Shown here piece after piece: positions 35,418 to 42,196 of a DNA stretch of 64,000 nucleotides. The number at the start of each line of letters is the position of its first letter. Position 1 is the first letter of the stretch. Origin of the DNA: JBEKTY01 sp049515555 (lineage in GTDB: Bacteria > Planctomycetota > Planctomycetia > Pirellulales > Thermoguttaceae); assembly GCA_049515555.1 (NCBI GenBank), contig JBEKTY010000013.1, positions 1-64,000 on the forward strand, in the 5' to 3' direction. Position numbers and translations under genes: made by a program. The notes under the pieces are model-generated. The model saw nothing but the letters and a program-made list of their open reading frames with translations. It was not told the origin of the DNA and ran no database searches.

Positions 35418-36026
35418 GTGAAACGCCTGATTGTCATTTCCGTGATCCACACTGCGGCCGACCTGGGGTCGCTGGCCGAGTCGGTCCGCGCCCGCCACGT
35501 CGAGCGTTTCGGGGCCGAGGGCTGGGAGCGGCGGCAGCGGGCCGTCGAGGAGTTGTGGAAAGACACGCGGCGGGCCATCGACGCGCTGAGCCTGGATTTC
35601 CGGCTGCTGCGCCTGTACCAGGACGGGCTGCCGGTCTGCGGCCAGGAGGAGCGCATGGTGCGCGAGTTGGCGGCGGTGGGCAGCCTGAACCACCAGTTGC
35701 TCCTGGAGCTGATGGGCCGGGGCGCGGCCCTGGTCGGCACGGAAGATCCGCAATTGCTCATCCGCGAATATCAACAGCAGCGCCGCCGGTTTGAGGCCCC
35801 GGCCGGCGGCGCGACGGCCGGCGGCCCCATGGCCGCCGGCTGCTCGCCCGGCGAAGAGGCCGAACTGCTGGCCGCCCGCGATCGCTTCATCGCCGCGCGG
35901 ATCGCCGCCACGCTGCAGGAGGGCGAGACCGGCCTGCTGTTCCTGGGCGCGGCACACCGCCTGGACGCAATCGAGACGCTCGCGGCGTCGGGCATTCAAG
36001 TGCAAACGCTCCGCCGCGCCGGCTGA
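35418..36026 (+). CDS. Unrecognised protein upstream of gvpA
   Basis: 202 residues. It starts KRLIVISVIHTAADLGSLAE, a hydrophobic strand followed by a His-Thr pair. A helical, Glu/Arg-rich part covers residues 25-135, interrupted by a Gly/Ala/Pro-rich linker (PAGGATAGGPMAAG, about 133-146). It ends in ETGLLFLGAAHRLDAIETLAASGIQVQTL, a second strand with Ala-His. No signal peptide, no membrane segment. The two strand-plus-His motifs at opposite ends suggest one compact alpha/beta domain. I do not recognise a family and assign no function. The ATG at 35418 is chosen because GTG alternatives upstream are inside repeat DNA. It is between the degenerate regulator and gvpA. Confidence 0.55.
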   Translation: MKRLIVISVIHTAADLGSLAESVRARHVERFGAEGWERRQRAVEELWKDTRRAIDALSLDFRLLRLYQDGLPVCGQEERMVRELAAVGSLNHQLLLELMGRGAALVGTEDPQLLIREYQQQRRRFEAPAGGATAGGPMAAGCSPGEEAELLAARDRFIAARIAATLQEGETGLLFLGAAHRLDAIETLAASGIQVQTLRRAG

Positions 36027-36601
<575 letters not shown>

Positions 36602-36820
36602 ATGGCCAAGATTCAGAAGTCCATGGATTCTTCGAGTCTGTCGGAAGTCGTGGACCGGATTTTGGACAAGGGCATCGTGATCGATGCCTTCGTGAAGGTT
36701 TCGCTGGTCGGCATCGAATTGCTGTCGATCGAGGCCCGCGTGGTCGTGGCCAGCGTCGAGACGTACTTGAAGTACGCCGAGGCGATCGGCCTGACGGCCA
36801 GCGCGGCGACGCCGGCCTAA
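36602..36820 (+). CDS. gvpA: Major gas vesicle shell protein GvpA
   Basis: 72 residues with the full GvpA signature: SSLSEVVDRILDKGIVIDAFVKVSLVGIELLSIEARVVVASVETYLKYAEAIG in outline, with the amphipathic helix, beta hairpin (KGIVIDAFVKVSLVGIELL) and second helix. GvpA forms the ribs of the hollow, gas-permeable protein shell that gives buoyancy. Usual length is 70-75 residues, so it is intact. It is the first gene of the cluster and is separated from the rest by a strong hairpin, as expected for a product needed in great excess. The downstream paralogues at 40301 and 41160 are more distant minor shell proteins. Confidence 0.97.
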   Translation: MAKIQKSMDSSSLSEVVDRILDKGIVIDAFVKVSLVGIELLSIEARVVVASVETYLKYAEAIGLTASAATPA

Positions 36821-36842
36821 GTGCGGCGCTTCCTTCCCCTTG

Positions 36843-36920
36843 TTTACAGGGAGAGCGGCGGCGGCGGCGATCGTCGCCTAGGGCCTGCTGGGAACGAGCC
36901 TCGCCGCCGCTCCCTGTAAA
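36843..36920 (+). promoter_or_regulatory. Hairpin between gvpA and the rest of the gas vesicle genes
   Basis: Left arm tttacagggag-a-gcggcggcg and right arm cgccgccgctccctgtaaa pair over about 20 bp with a single-base bulge and a loop of about 38 bases. No T-run follows, so it may act as an attenuator or as a block to 3' degradation that protects gvpA mRNA rather than as a full terminator. A smaller stem ctgccc-gaaaa-gggcag lies at about 36988-37004, just before the next ribosome site. Confidence 0.6.
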
Positions 36921-37023
36921 TGAACCGCGTGCACCAGCCCGCGCGGTGGAATCGCGGAACGTGCCGCTGCACCCACCCCCAACGCTGCCCGAAAAGGGCA
37001 GGAAACGGATAAGGAGACAAATC

Positions 37024-37341
37024 ATGACAGTTTTTTCCGACGCCTTCGTTCGGCTGCGGCAGGAGCTCGATCAATCGCACGAGAGCCGCCGCAAGCTGCT
37101 GGAAGACATCCGCCACGACGTTCGCGAGATGGCCCGCCAGACCACCAGCCGCCTGACGGCGGAGGGCAGCCAGCGGCGGACCGAGTTTACGGCCATGATC
37201 GACGACCTGCGGGGCAAGATCAACCAGCAGGCCGAGCAGACACGAGGACAGCTCGCCGGGTTGGCCGCCGATCTTCACCAGGGCGGGGCGGTTTTCAGCC
37301 GCCGCCAGCCACTGCGGTCGCGGAACTCCCGAAATCGCTAA
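37024..37341 (+). CDS. GvpC-like 33-residue-repeat protein
   Basis: 105 residues, ATG at 37024 with AAGGAG upstream. Apart from a short N-terminus (TVFSDAFV) and a basic tail, it is two successive 33-residue helical units, residues about 10-42 and 43-75. Aligned without gaps they share Arg1, Leu2, Glu5, Gln8, Asp19, Arg21, Ala28, Gln30 and Thr31, and have similar residues at six further positions (Leu/Met16, Leu/Ile17, Glu/Asp18, Ile/Leu20, Val/Ile24, Glu/Gln26). A partial third unit follows. The GvpC proteins that strengthen the outside of gas vesicles are built of 33-residue amphipathic helical repeats, and this gene sits right after gvpA, where gvpC often is. Direct sequence similarity to cyanobacterial GvpC is weak, so the call rests on repeat length, helical character and location. 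Confidence 0.6.
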   Translation: MTVFSDAFVRLRQELDQSHESRRKLLEDIRHDVREMARQTTSRLTAEGSQRRTEFTAMIDDLRGKINQQAEQTRGQLAGLAADLHQGGAVFSRRQPLRSRNSRNR

Positions 37342-37362
37342 CAGCGGAAGGCACATTCGGCC

Positions 37363-38406
37363 ATGGGCGCGCTTGATTCAGGAAGCAACGGCAGGGGCGG
37401 CAACGGCGTCTCGGCGGTGCTGCGGACGGATTACCAGCCGGCGGCCGGCACCGCCCCGTGCCCGCCCGTGTGGCCCGAGCCCAGCGAGCATTTCGTCCTC
37501 ACTCCGCAACTGGAAGAACTCGTGGGCCGGGCCCTGGGCTACCTGCGGGCCGGCTACCCCATCAACCTGGCCGGCCCGGCCGGCACCGGCAAGACCACCC
37601 TCGCCTTGCACCTGGCCGCCCAACTCCGCCGGCCGGTTACGCTCATTCACGGCGACGACGAGTTCGGCAGCTCCGACCTGGTCGGCAACGACCGCGGCTA
37701 CCGCAAGAGCAAGTTGGTCGATAACTTCATCCACTCGGTCGTCAAGACCGAGGAGACGATGCGGACCCTGTGGATGGACAACCGCCTGACGACCGCCTGC
37801 CGCTACGGCCACGTACTGGTCTACGACGAGTTCACCCGCAGCCGCCCGGAGGCCAATAACGTGCTGCTGAGCGTGTTGGGCGAGGGGCTGCTGAACCTGC
37901 CCGGGCGCTGCAACGGCGGCGACGGCTACCTGAGCGTGCATCCCAGCTTCCGCGCCATCTTTACCTCCAATCCGCAGGAATACGCCGGCGTGCACAAGAG
38001 CCAGGACGCCCTGTGGGACCGGCTGATCACCATCTACATGGACCATTACGACCGGCGGAGCGAGGCGGCGATTACCGCCGCTGCGGGCGGCGTGTCCCTC
38101 AAGATGGCCGAGCAGATCGTGGACCTGGTCCACGTCTTTCGCCGCCGGGACCCCACCGGCCAGCACCCCAGCATGCGGGCCGGGATCATGATCGCCAAGG
38201 TCCTGGCCGCCGAGGGCCTCGCCTGCGACGCCGGCCATCCGCTGGTGGTCAACATCTGCCGCGACGTGCTGCACCTGGGTCATCCCGGCAATAAGAGCGG
38301 CCGCGGCGCAATCGCGCCCGATGAATTCCGGGCGATGCTGGAGAAGATCTGGGCGGGCCGGACGCTCGCCAAGCAAGAAGAGCCGCAGGAAGAGGTGCTC
38401 CTATGA
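37363..38406 (+). CDS. gvpN: Gas vesicle AAA ATPase GvpN
   Basis: 347 residues. MoxR-like AAA ATPase with Walker A GPAGTGKT at residues 71-78, Walker B LVYDEFTRSRPEANN, sensor motif FTSNPQEYAG and the GvpN-specific HGDDEFGSSDLVGNDRGYRKSKLVDNFIHSV. GvpN is needed for growth of gas vesicles to full width. Family length is 300-350, so it is complete. Its stop overlaps the next gene by four bases (ATGA), indicating coupled translation. The N-terminal 20 residues are Gly/Asn-rich and not conserved in the family. Confidence 0.95.
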   Translation: MGALDSGSNGRGGNGVSAVLRTDYQPAAGTAPCPPVWPEPSEHFVLTPQLEELVGRALGYLRAGYPINLAGPAGTGKTTLALHLAAQLRRPVTLIHGDDEFGSSDLVGNDRGYRKSKLVDNFIHSVVKTEETMRTLWMDNRLTTACRYGHVLVYDEFTRSRPEANNVLLSVLGEGLLNLPGRCNGGDGYLSVHPSFRAIFTSNPQEYAGVHKSQDALWDRLITIYMDHYDRRSEAAITAAAGGVSLKMAEQIVDLVHVFRRRDPTGQHPSMRAGIMIAKVLAAEGLACDAGHPLVVNICRDVLHLGHPGNKSGRGAIAPDEFRAMLEKIWAGRTLAKQEEPQEEVLL

Positions 38407-38675
38407 AGGCCAAGCCCCGCCGAGGTTTGCACGAAATCCGGACCCGCAGCGGCCTGGCCGCCCACGAGGACAACCCGCAGCGCACGTTCCTCCGCGTGGC
38501 CAGCATCGAGCTGAAGAAGACCCTGTGCCGCAGAGTGCGCGACGCCGCGCGGAAACGGGCCGCGGAAATGGACGCCAAGATCGCCGAGCTGGAGCGGGAG
38601 AAAACCCGGCTGCTGGCGACCGGCGCGGCCAGTTCCGAACCCCTGTCCCGCAACGGCTTCGCCCTGAAATACTGA
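38403..38675 (+). CDS. Small basic coiled-coil protein of the gas vesicle cluster
   Basis: 90 residues, its ATG overlapping the stop of gvpN. Starts KAKPRRGLHEIRTRSGLAAH, then QRTFLRVASIELKKTLCRRVRDAARKRAAEMDAKIAELEREKTRLL in outline: a charged helix of about 45 residues. Proteins with a similar GLHEIRxR start and a charged helix occur in other bacterial gas vesicle clusters, to my memory, but I cannot name the family. It may bind the minor shell proteins or GvpN. The coupling with gvpN supports a shared role. Confidence 0.65.
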   Translation: MKAKPRRGLHEIRTRSGLAAHEDNPQRTFLRVASIELKKTLCRRVRDAARKRAAEMDAKIAELEREKTRLLATGAASSEPLSRNGFALKY

Positions 38676-38712
38676 GGCCGCCCACAATGCCCGCCACGAA
38701 AAGGCCATCGCC

Positions 38713-39018
38713 ATGACGACCCAAGAGCTTGCGGACCACCGCCCCACGCTGGTCGACGCCCAGGCCGCGGTGCGCCGCTTCCTCAAACAGGCACTGCCGG
38801 GCGTCCGCCGCGTCGACGTCATCAAGGTCCTGCCCTTCGACTCCGGCGACGGGGCCTGGGAGGCGGAGGCCGTGGTCTGGCAGCCCAACGCCACCATCCA
38901 ATCGCTGGGCCTGGCGACCCGCCGACCCGTGCTCGACCAAAGCTGCTACCAACTCCGGCTGGACCGGCATCTCAACGTGATCGCCTACGAGACCGCCGCG
39001 GGGCACGGTGTATCATGA
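38713..39018 (+). CDS. gvpO: Gas vesicle protein GvpO
   Basis: 101 residues. The second half, WEAEAVVWQPNATIQSLGLATRRPVLDQSCYQLRLDRHLNVIAYE in outline, corresponds to the GvpO domain (a strand, a Pro-rich loop, Tyr-Glu/Gln-Val-x-Leu-Asp, and a final strand ending in Tyr). The first half is a helix (DAQAAVRRFLKQALPG). GvpO is a cytoplasmic accessory protein of gas vesicle formation, and in haloarchaea it also influences expression. The usual ending with Arg-Tyr is missing, so it is somewhat shorter than average. Confidence 0.75.
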   Translation: MTTQELADHRPTLVDAQAAVRRFLKQALPGVRRVDVIKVLPFDSGDGAWEAEAVVWQPNATIQSLGLATRRPVLDQSCYQLRLDRHLNVIAYETAAGHGVS

Positions 39019-39068
39019 GGCCCCCTCGCGCCCAGTTTCCCCCGGGGTACCCCTTCACGCCAAGGAAA

Positions 39069-39094
39069 GTAGCAGGCACACTCCGTGTGCCCTC
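39069..39094. repeat. Half element of the family A-related repeat
   Basis: One arm only: gtagcaggcacactccgtgt followed by gccctcc. The matching arm is absent, which suggests a deletion or an element that never paired. It lies between gvpO and the GvpF/L gene. Confidence 0.8.
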
Positions 39095-39134
39095 CGCCAT
39101 CCCTTTGTTCACGGCCCGATAAGGAGAACGCCGC

Positions 39135-39893
39135 GTGGCCATTGCCTCTGCCCCCAGTCAAACCGGTTGGTATCTTTACGGAATCACGGTCGCCGGCGCA
39201 GTCGACGGCATGGCCGGCCTGTCCGGGGCCGCGGTCGAAGCGATCGTCGAGGGCGGCCTGGCGGCCGTCGTCAGCCCGCTGGGCGCGGAGCGGATCCGGC
39301 CCAACCGGGCGAACCTGGCCGCCCACCACCGGGTGTTGCGCGATCTGGCCCGGCAGCGGCCCGTACTGCCCGTGGTCTTCGGCACCGTCACCGGCAGCGA
39401 CGAGGACCTGCGGCGGCTGTTGCGGCGGAATCGCGAGGCCTTGGCCGCCTCGCTCGACCGACTCCGCGAAAAGGTCGAAATGGGCCTGAAGGTCTATTGG
39501 GACCTGCCCAACGTCTTCGATTACTTCGTGGCCACCCACCAGGAGCTGGAGGGGATGCGCAACCGCTTGTTCCGGCCGGGCCGCACGCCCACGATCGAGG
39601 AAAAGGTCGAGCTGGGCGAGCGATTCGCCGGTCTGCTCCAGCAGGCCCGCCGCCGGCATACCGAGCGCGTAATCAAGGCCCTCGGCCCCTACTGCGTCGA
39701 AGTACGCACCATCGACCCGGGCGAGGAACGCCTGATTATGAAACTGGCCTGCCTGGTGCATGGCCGGCAACAGACGTGGTGGGAGGAGGGAGTACGGCAG
39801 GCGGCCCTGCTCTTCGACGACCACTACCGCTTCGACTTGAACGGTCCGTGGCCGCCCTATAACTTCGCCGACGTGGATCTGACCTTGACCTAG
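39135..39893 (+). CDS. gvpL: GvpF/GvpL-family protein 1
   Basis: 252 residues from a GTG at 39135 with AAGGAG upstream. It begins GWYLYGITVAG, the usual N-terminal strand, followed by LAAVVSPL and AHHRVLRDLARQRPVLPVVFGTV, the core of the family. The middle has EMGLKVYWD and a long helical arm. The C-terminus ends LNGPWPPYNF, the signature of GvpF/L. GvpF binds GvpA and is thought to keep the shell protein soluble or to seed its assembly. This is the least disturbed of three GvpF/L copies in the cluster; unlike the other two it contains no repeat insertion. Whether it is F or L cannot be told. Confidence 0.93.
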   Translation: MAIASAPSQTGWYLYGITVAGAVDGMAGLSGAAVEAIVEGGLAAVVSPLGAERIRPNRANLAAHHRVLRDLARQRPVLPVVFGTVTGSDEDLRRLLRRNREALAASLDRLREKVEMGLKVYWDLPNVFDYFVATHQELEGMRNRLFRPGRTPTIEEKVELGERFAGLLQQARRRHTERVIKALGPYCVEVRTIDPGEERLIMKLACLVHGRQQTWWEEGVRQAALLFDDHYRFDLNGPWPPYNFADVDLTLT

Positions 39894-39918
39894 TGTAGTA
39901 TCAGTCGAGAAATAACCT

Positions 39919-39963
39919 GGGGACTGTCCCAATCTTAGTTCGACGAAAATGGGACTGTCCCCT
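39919..39963. repeat. Family C repeat, copy 2 (GGGACTGTCCC)
   Basis: Two copies of the self-palindromic ggggactgtccc separated by a spacer with cgaaaat. It lies between GvpF/L and gvpG and reaches to 15 bases before the gvpG start. Confidence 0.9.
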
Positions 39964-39977
39964 TCCGAAGTGTGACC

Positions 39978-40295
39978 ATGTTTCTCCTCGACGACATCCT
40001 GCTGGCGCCGATCAAAGGCTTGGCAGCCGTCTGCCAACGAGTTCACCAGGCGGTGGAGGAGGACTTGGCCAATCAGGAAAAAGAAATCATGTCCGCCTTG
40101 GCCGAGCTGCACCAGCTTATGGACGCGGGCCGTCTCGGCGACGAGGACTTCAACACCCGCGAGTCCGATCTGCTGGACCGCCTGGATACATGCCGGGAGA
40201 TTCAGGGTACGGACCGCGGCGCCGGCGGCCTTGCGCCGCTGCCTTCGGCCGGCACGGGCAGCCTGGCCGGGCCAGCCGGCGGAAACACAGGATAA
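39978..40295 (+). CDS. gvpG: Gas vesicle protein GvpG
   Basis: 105 residues from the ATG at 39978; a GTG two codons upstream is possible. The start FLLDDILLAPIKGLAAVCQRVHQAVEEDL is the GvpG signature, and the helix goes on LHQLMDAGRLGDEDFNTRESDLLDRLD, another conserved part (normally ending the protein at about 80 residues). The last 25 residues are Gly/Ala/Pro-rich and not part of the family. GvpG is a small accessory protein that interacts with GvpF/L. No strong ribosome site is visible since the family C repeat lies just upstream. Confidence 0.88.
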   Translation: MFLLDDILLAPIKGLAAVCQRVHQAVEEDLANQEKEIMSALAELHQLMDAGRLGDEDFNTRESDLLDRLDTCREIQGTDRGAGGLAPLPSAGTGSLAGPAGGNTG

Positions 40296-40300
40296 CCAAC

Positions 40301-40534
40301 ATGCACAATGAACCCGCCCTCAGCCAGCACACCGACAACACCGTCCTGGAATTGCTCGACCGCGTTCTCAACACGGGGGTCGTGCTGGTGGGCGACGTGA
40401 CGATCACCGTGGCCGACATCGAGCTGGCCTACCTCCGCTTGCAGTTGCTCCTGAGCTCGGCGGAGACCGCTCGGCAGGCGGGCTGGCTGGCGACAAGGCC
40501 GCATTGGGACCGAAGGCGAACGCAGCCGGCTTAG
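40301..40534 (+). CDS. Minor gas vesicle shell protein, GvpA/J/S type (first)
   Basis: 77 residues from the ATG at 40301, five bases after gvpG. The core NTVLELLDRVLNTGVVLVGDVTITVADIELAYLRLQLLLSSAETA follows the GvpA fold: helix, beta hairpin, helix. It differs from GvpA in the second strand (VTITVADIELAYLRLQLLL), as in GvpJ/GvpM/GvpS paralogues that are thought to form the conical tips or to nucleate the shell. The C-terminus is a short basic tail (RPHWDRRRTQPA). Confidence 0.88.
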   Translation: MHNEPALSQHTDNTVLELLDRVLNTGVVLVGDVTITVADIELAYLRLQLLLSSAETARQAGWLATRPHWDRRRTQPA

Positions 40535-40589
40535 CGGCCGTTAGAACTGATCGCTCCGCTGGCTCGAAAAGCGGGAGAGCGACCCGGGA

Positions 40590-41030
40590 GTGAGGGAATT
40601 GAACAGACGATTCGACCTTCCCCGCGCAGAATGGCACGGCGCAAATTGCAGCGCGGCGCGTGGCTCGGCGGCTTCCGCGTCCGGCGCTTCGTTCTGGGCC
40701 TGCCCGCCGGCCGACGCGCCCCGGCCGGCGCCCCAGCCGCCGCAGGCCGCAGCCGTCGCCAGCCTGCCGGCCGCCGTCCGCCTCGACCCCAACAACGTCC
40801 GAAACGGACTGATGCAACTGGTGCTGACGCTGGTCGAGCTGCTCCGCGAGCTGCTGGAGCGCCAAGCCATCAGACGCATCGAAGGCGGCTCGCTGACGCC
40901 GGACGAGATCGAGCGGCTGGGCCTGACCTTCCTCCGGCTGTCGGAAGAAATGACCCGCTTGAAACGCCAGTTCGACCTGACCGACGACGACCTGAACTTG
41001 GACTTGGGGCCGCTCGGCACGCTGCGCTGA
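40590..41030 (+). CDS. gvpK: Gas vesicle protein GvpK
   Basis: 146 residues from a GTG at 40590 with GGGAG just upstream; the frame has no ATG near the conserved part. The first 60 residues are Ala/Pro/Ser-rich and not conserved. From RLDPNNVRNGLMQLVLTLVELLRELLERQAIRRIEGGSLTPDEIERLG onward it matches GvpK closely, ending in LNLDLGPLGTL. GvpK is a small accessory protein needed for normal gas vesicles. An alternative start inside the low-complexity part (for example the next in-frame GTG or TTG) would give a protein of about 90 residues, nearer the usual length. Confidence 0.9.
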   Translation: MRELNRRFDLPRAEWHGANCSAARGSAASASGASFWACPPADAPRPAPQPPQAAAVASLPAAVRLDPNNVRNGLMQLVLTLVELLRELLERQAIRRIEGGSLTPDEIERLGLTFLRLSEEMTRLKRQFDLTDDDLNLDLGPLGTLR

Positions 41031-41040
41031 AACTGTGCTA

Positions 41041-41155
41041 CCGATTTGTCTCGGCTCGAAACCAAAACCGTTGAAACTGTCCTGACCGATCTATCTCGGC
41101 TCGAAACCAAAACCGTTGAAACTGTCCTGGCCGATCTATCTCGGCTCGAAACAAA
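41041..41155. repeat. 45-bp tandem repeat upstream of gvpJ
   Basis: Units starting at 41041, 41086 and 41131 (the last incomplete), of the type ccgatctatctcggctcgaa followed by accaaaaccgttgaaactg. Since 45 is divisible by three, the units are open in the gvpJ frame as a 15-residue repeat with SRLETKTVE. Confidence 0.95.
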
Positions 41156-41159
41156 GACC

Positions 41160-41549
41160 ATGGCCCACGCACAACTGATTCCCACCGCCTGCCATTCCGA
41201 GGGTCTCGCCGATATCCTCGAGCGCGTGCTGGACAAGGGCCTGGTCATTGCCGGCGACATCAAGATCAAACTGTGCGACATTGAGCTATTGACCATTCAG
41301 ATTCGTCTGCTGGTGGCTTCGGTAGACAAGGCCCGCGAGATGGGGCTCACCTGGTGGTGGCAGCCGGAGCAGGCGGCCGTGCCGCAGGCGATGGGCTGCC
41401 CGGCGGCGCTGCCCGTTCCGCCGCCGCACGGCCCTTGCCAGCACTATTTGCAATTCCGGCAGTTTGCCGCACAGAACTGCCCACAGCCGCCGGCCCCCGG
41501 TGTGCAGGAATCCCCTTTACCCCCGGAAAACGAAAGGACCCACAGATGA
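41160..41549 (+). CDS. gvpJ: Minor gas vesicle shell protein GvpJ-type (second)
   Basis: 129 residues from the ATG at 41160. Residues 10-65, GLADILERVLDKGLVIAGDIKIKLCDIELLTIQIRLLVASVDKAREMG in outline, are a GvpJ/GvpM-type variant of GvpA. The following 65 residues are Pro/Gln/Cys-rich (WWWQPEQAAVPQ, PPPHGPCQHYLQFRQF), a long tail as seen in some GvpJ proteins. The frame is open upstream through the 45-bp tandem repeat with TTG at 41046, which would add 38 residues; no ribosome site favours either start. It overlaps the next gene by four bases. Confidence 0.85.
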   Translation: MAHAQLIPTACHSEGLADILERVLDKGLVIAGDIKIKLCDIELLTIQIRLLVASVDKAREMGLTWWWQPEQAAVPQAMGCPAALPVPPPHGPCQHYLQFRQFAAQNCPQPPAPGVQESPLPPENERTHR

Positions 41550-42112
41550 CCAAGACACCCAAAGGGCCGGCCGAGCGCCGGCCGCGTGGCAACTCCGAGC
41601 GTGACGACGGCACGGCCGACCTCGGCTTCAGCTTCGGCGGCTTTCTCGGAAAGCTGGGAGGCGTAATGGAGAAACTCTCCGAGCTGGCCGAGAGCGGGCA
41701 ATCCCTCTCCAAGAGCGGCGAGCTCGGCGGTCTGGACCCGCAGGGCAAACTCCGCGGCGTGTACGGCTTCTCGATCAAGACGGCCCTGGGCAGCCGGGGC
41801 GAGCGGGAAGTCAAGATCGAGCCCTTCGGCAACCTCCACCGGCAGTCGTCCGGCCAGACCGTGGTCGAAGACGTCCGCGAGCCGCTGGTCGACGTGTACG
41901 AAGAAGACGATCACGTCCTGGTGCTGGCCGAGATTCCCGGCGTCAGCAAGAAGGACGTGCAATTGGAGCTCGCCGAAGGCCGCTTGACGATTTGCGCACA
42001 GCGGGGCGAAAAACGATATCGCAAGGAAGTCGATCTGCCCGGCAATTTCTCCCCCGACAAGATGCACTCGGAGTGCACCAACGGAATCTTGAAGATTCGG
42101 CTGGAACGTTAA
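41546..42112 (+). CDS. gvpH: GvpH-like Hsp20/alpha-crystallin protein
   Basis: 188 residues, ATG overlapping the gvpJ stop. Residues 1-100 are a Gly/Ser/Glu-rich region with FSFGGFLGKLGGVMEKLSEL, as in GvpH. Residues 108-186 are an alpha-crystallin domain: EPLVDVYEEDDHVLVLAEIPGVSKKDVQLEL, RYRKEVDLPGNFSPDKM and the end NGILKIRLER. GvpH is a chaperone-like accessory protein that binds GvpA. The usual final extension with IxI is absent. Confidence 0.9.
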   Translation: MTKTPKGPAERRPRGNSERDDGTADLGFSFGGFLGKLGGVMEKLSELAESGQSLSKSGELGGLDPQGKLRGVYGFSIKTALGSRGEREVKIEPFGNLHRQSSGQTVVEDVREPLVDVYEEDDHVLVLAEIPGVSKKDVQLELAEGRLTICAQRGEKRYRKEVDLPGNFSPDKMHSECTNGILKIRLER

Positions 42113-42120
42113 GGGGAATT

Positions 42121-42175
42121 GTATCCGGCACACTCCGTGTGCCGATGGCTGCGGCACACGGAGTGTGCCGGATAC
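42121..42175. repeat. Inverted repeat, family A, copy 2
   Basis: 55 bases with the same arms as copy 1 (gtatccggcacactccgtgt and complement) and a different 7-base loop. It begins 8 bases after the gvpH stop codon and precedes the ribosome site AGGAAGG of the ATPase gene. Confidence 0.95.
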
Positions 42176-42196
42176 ATTGCGACCAGGAAGGCACGA

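Noticed and set aside
42119..42196. Longer start of the CDC48-type ATPase through the hairpin
   Set aside because: The added residues are translated repeat DNA and there is a good ribosome site at 42197.
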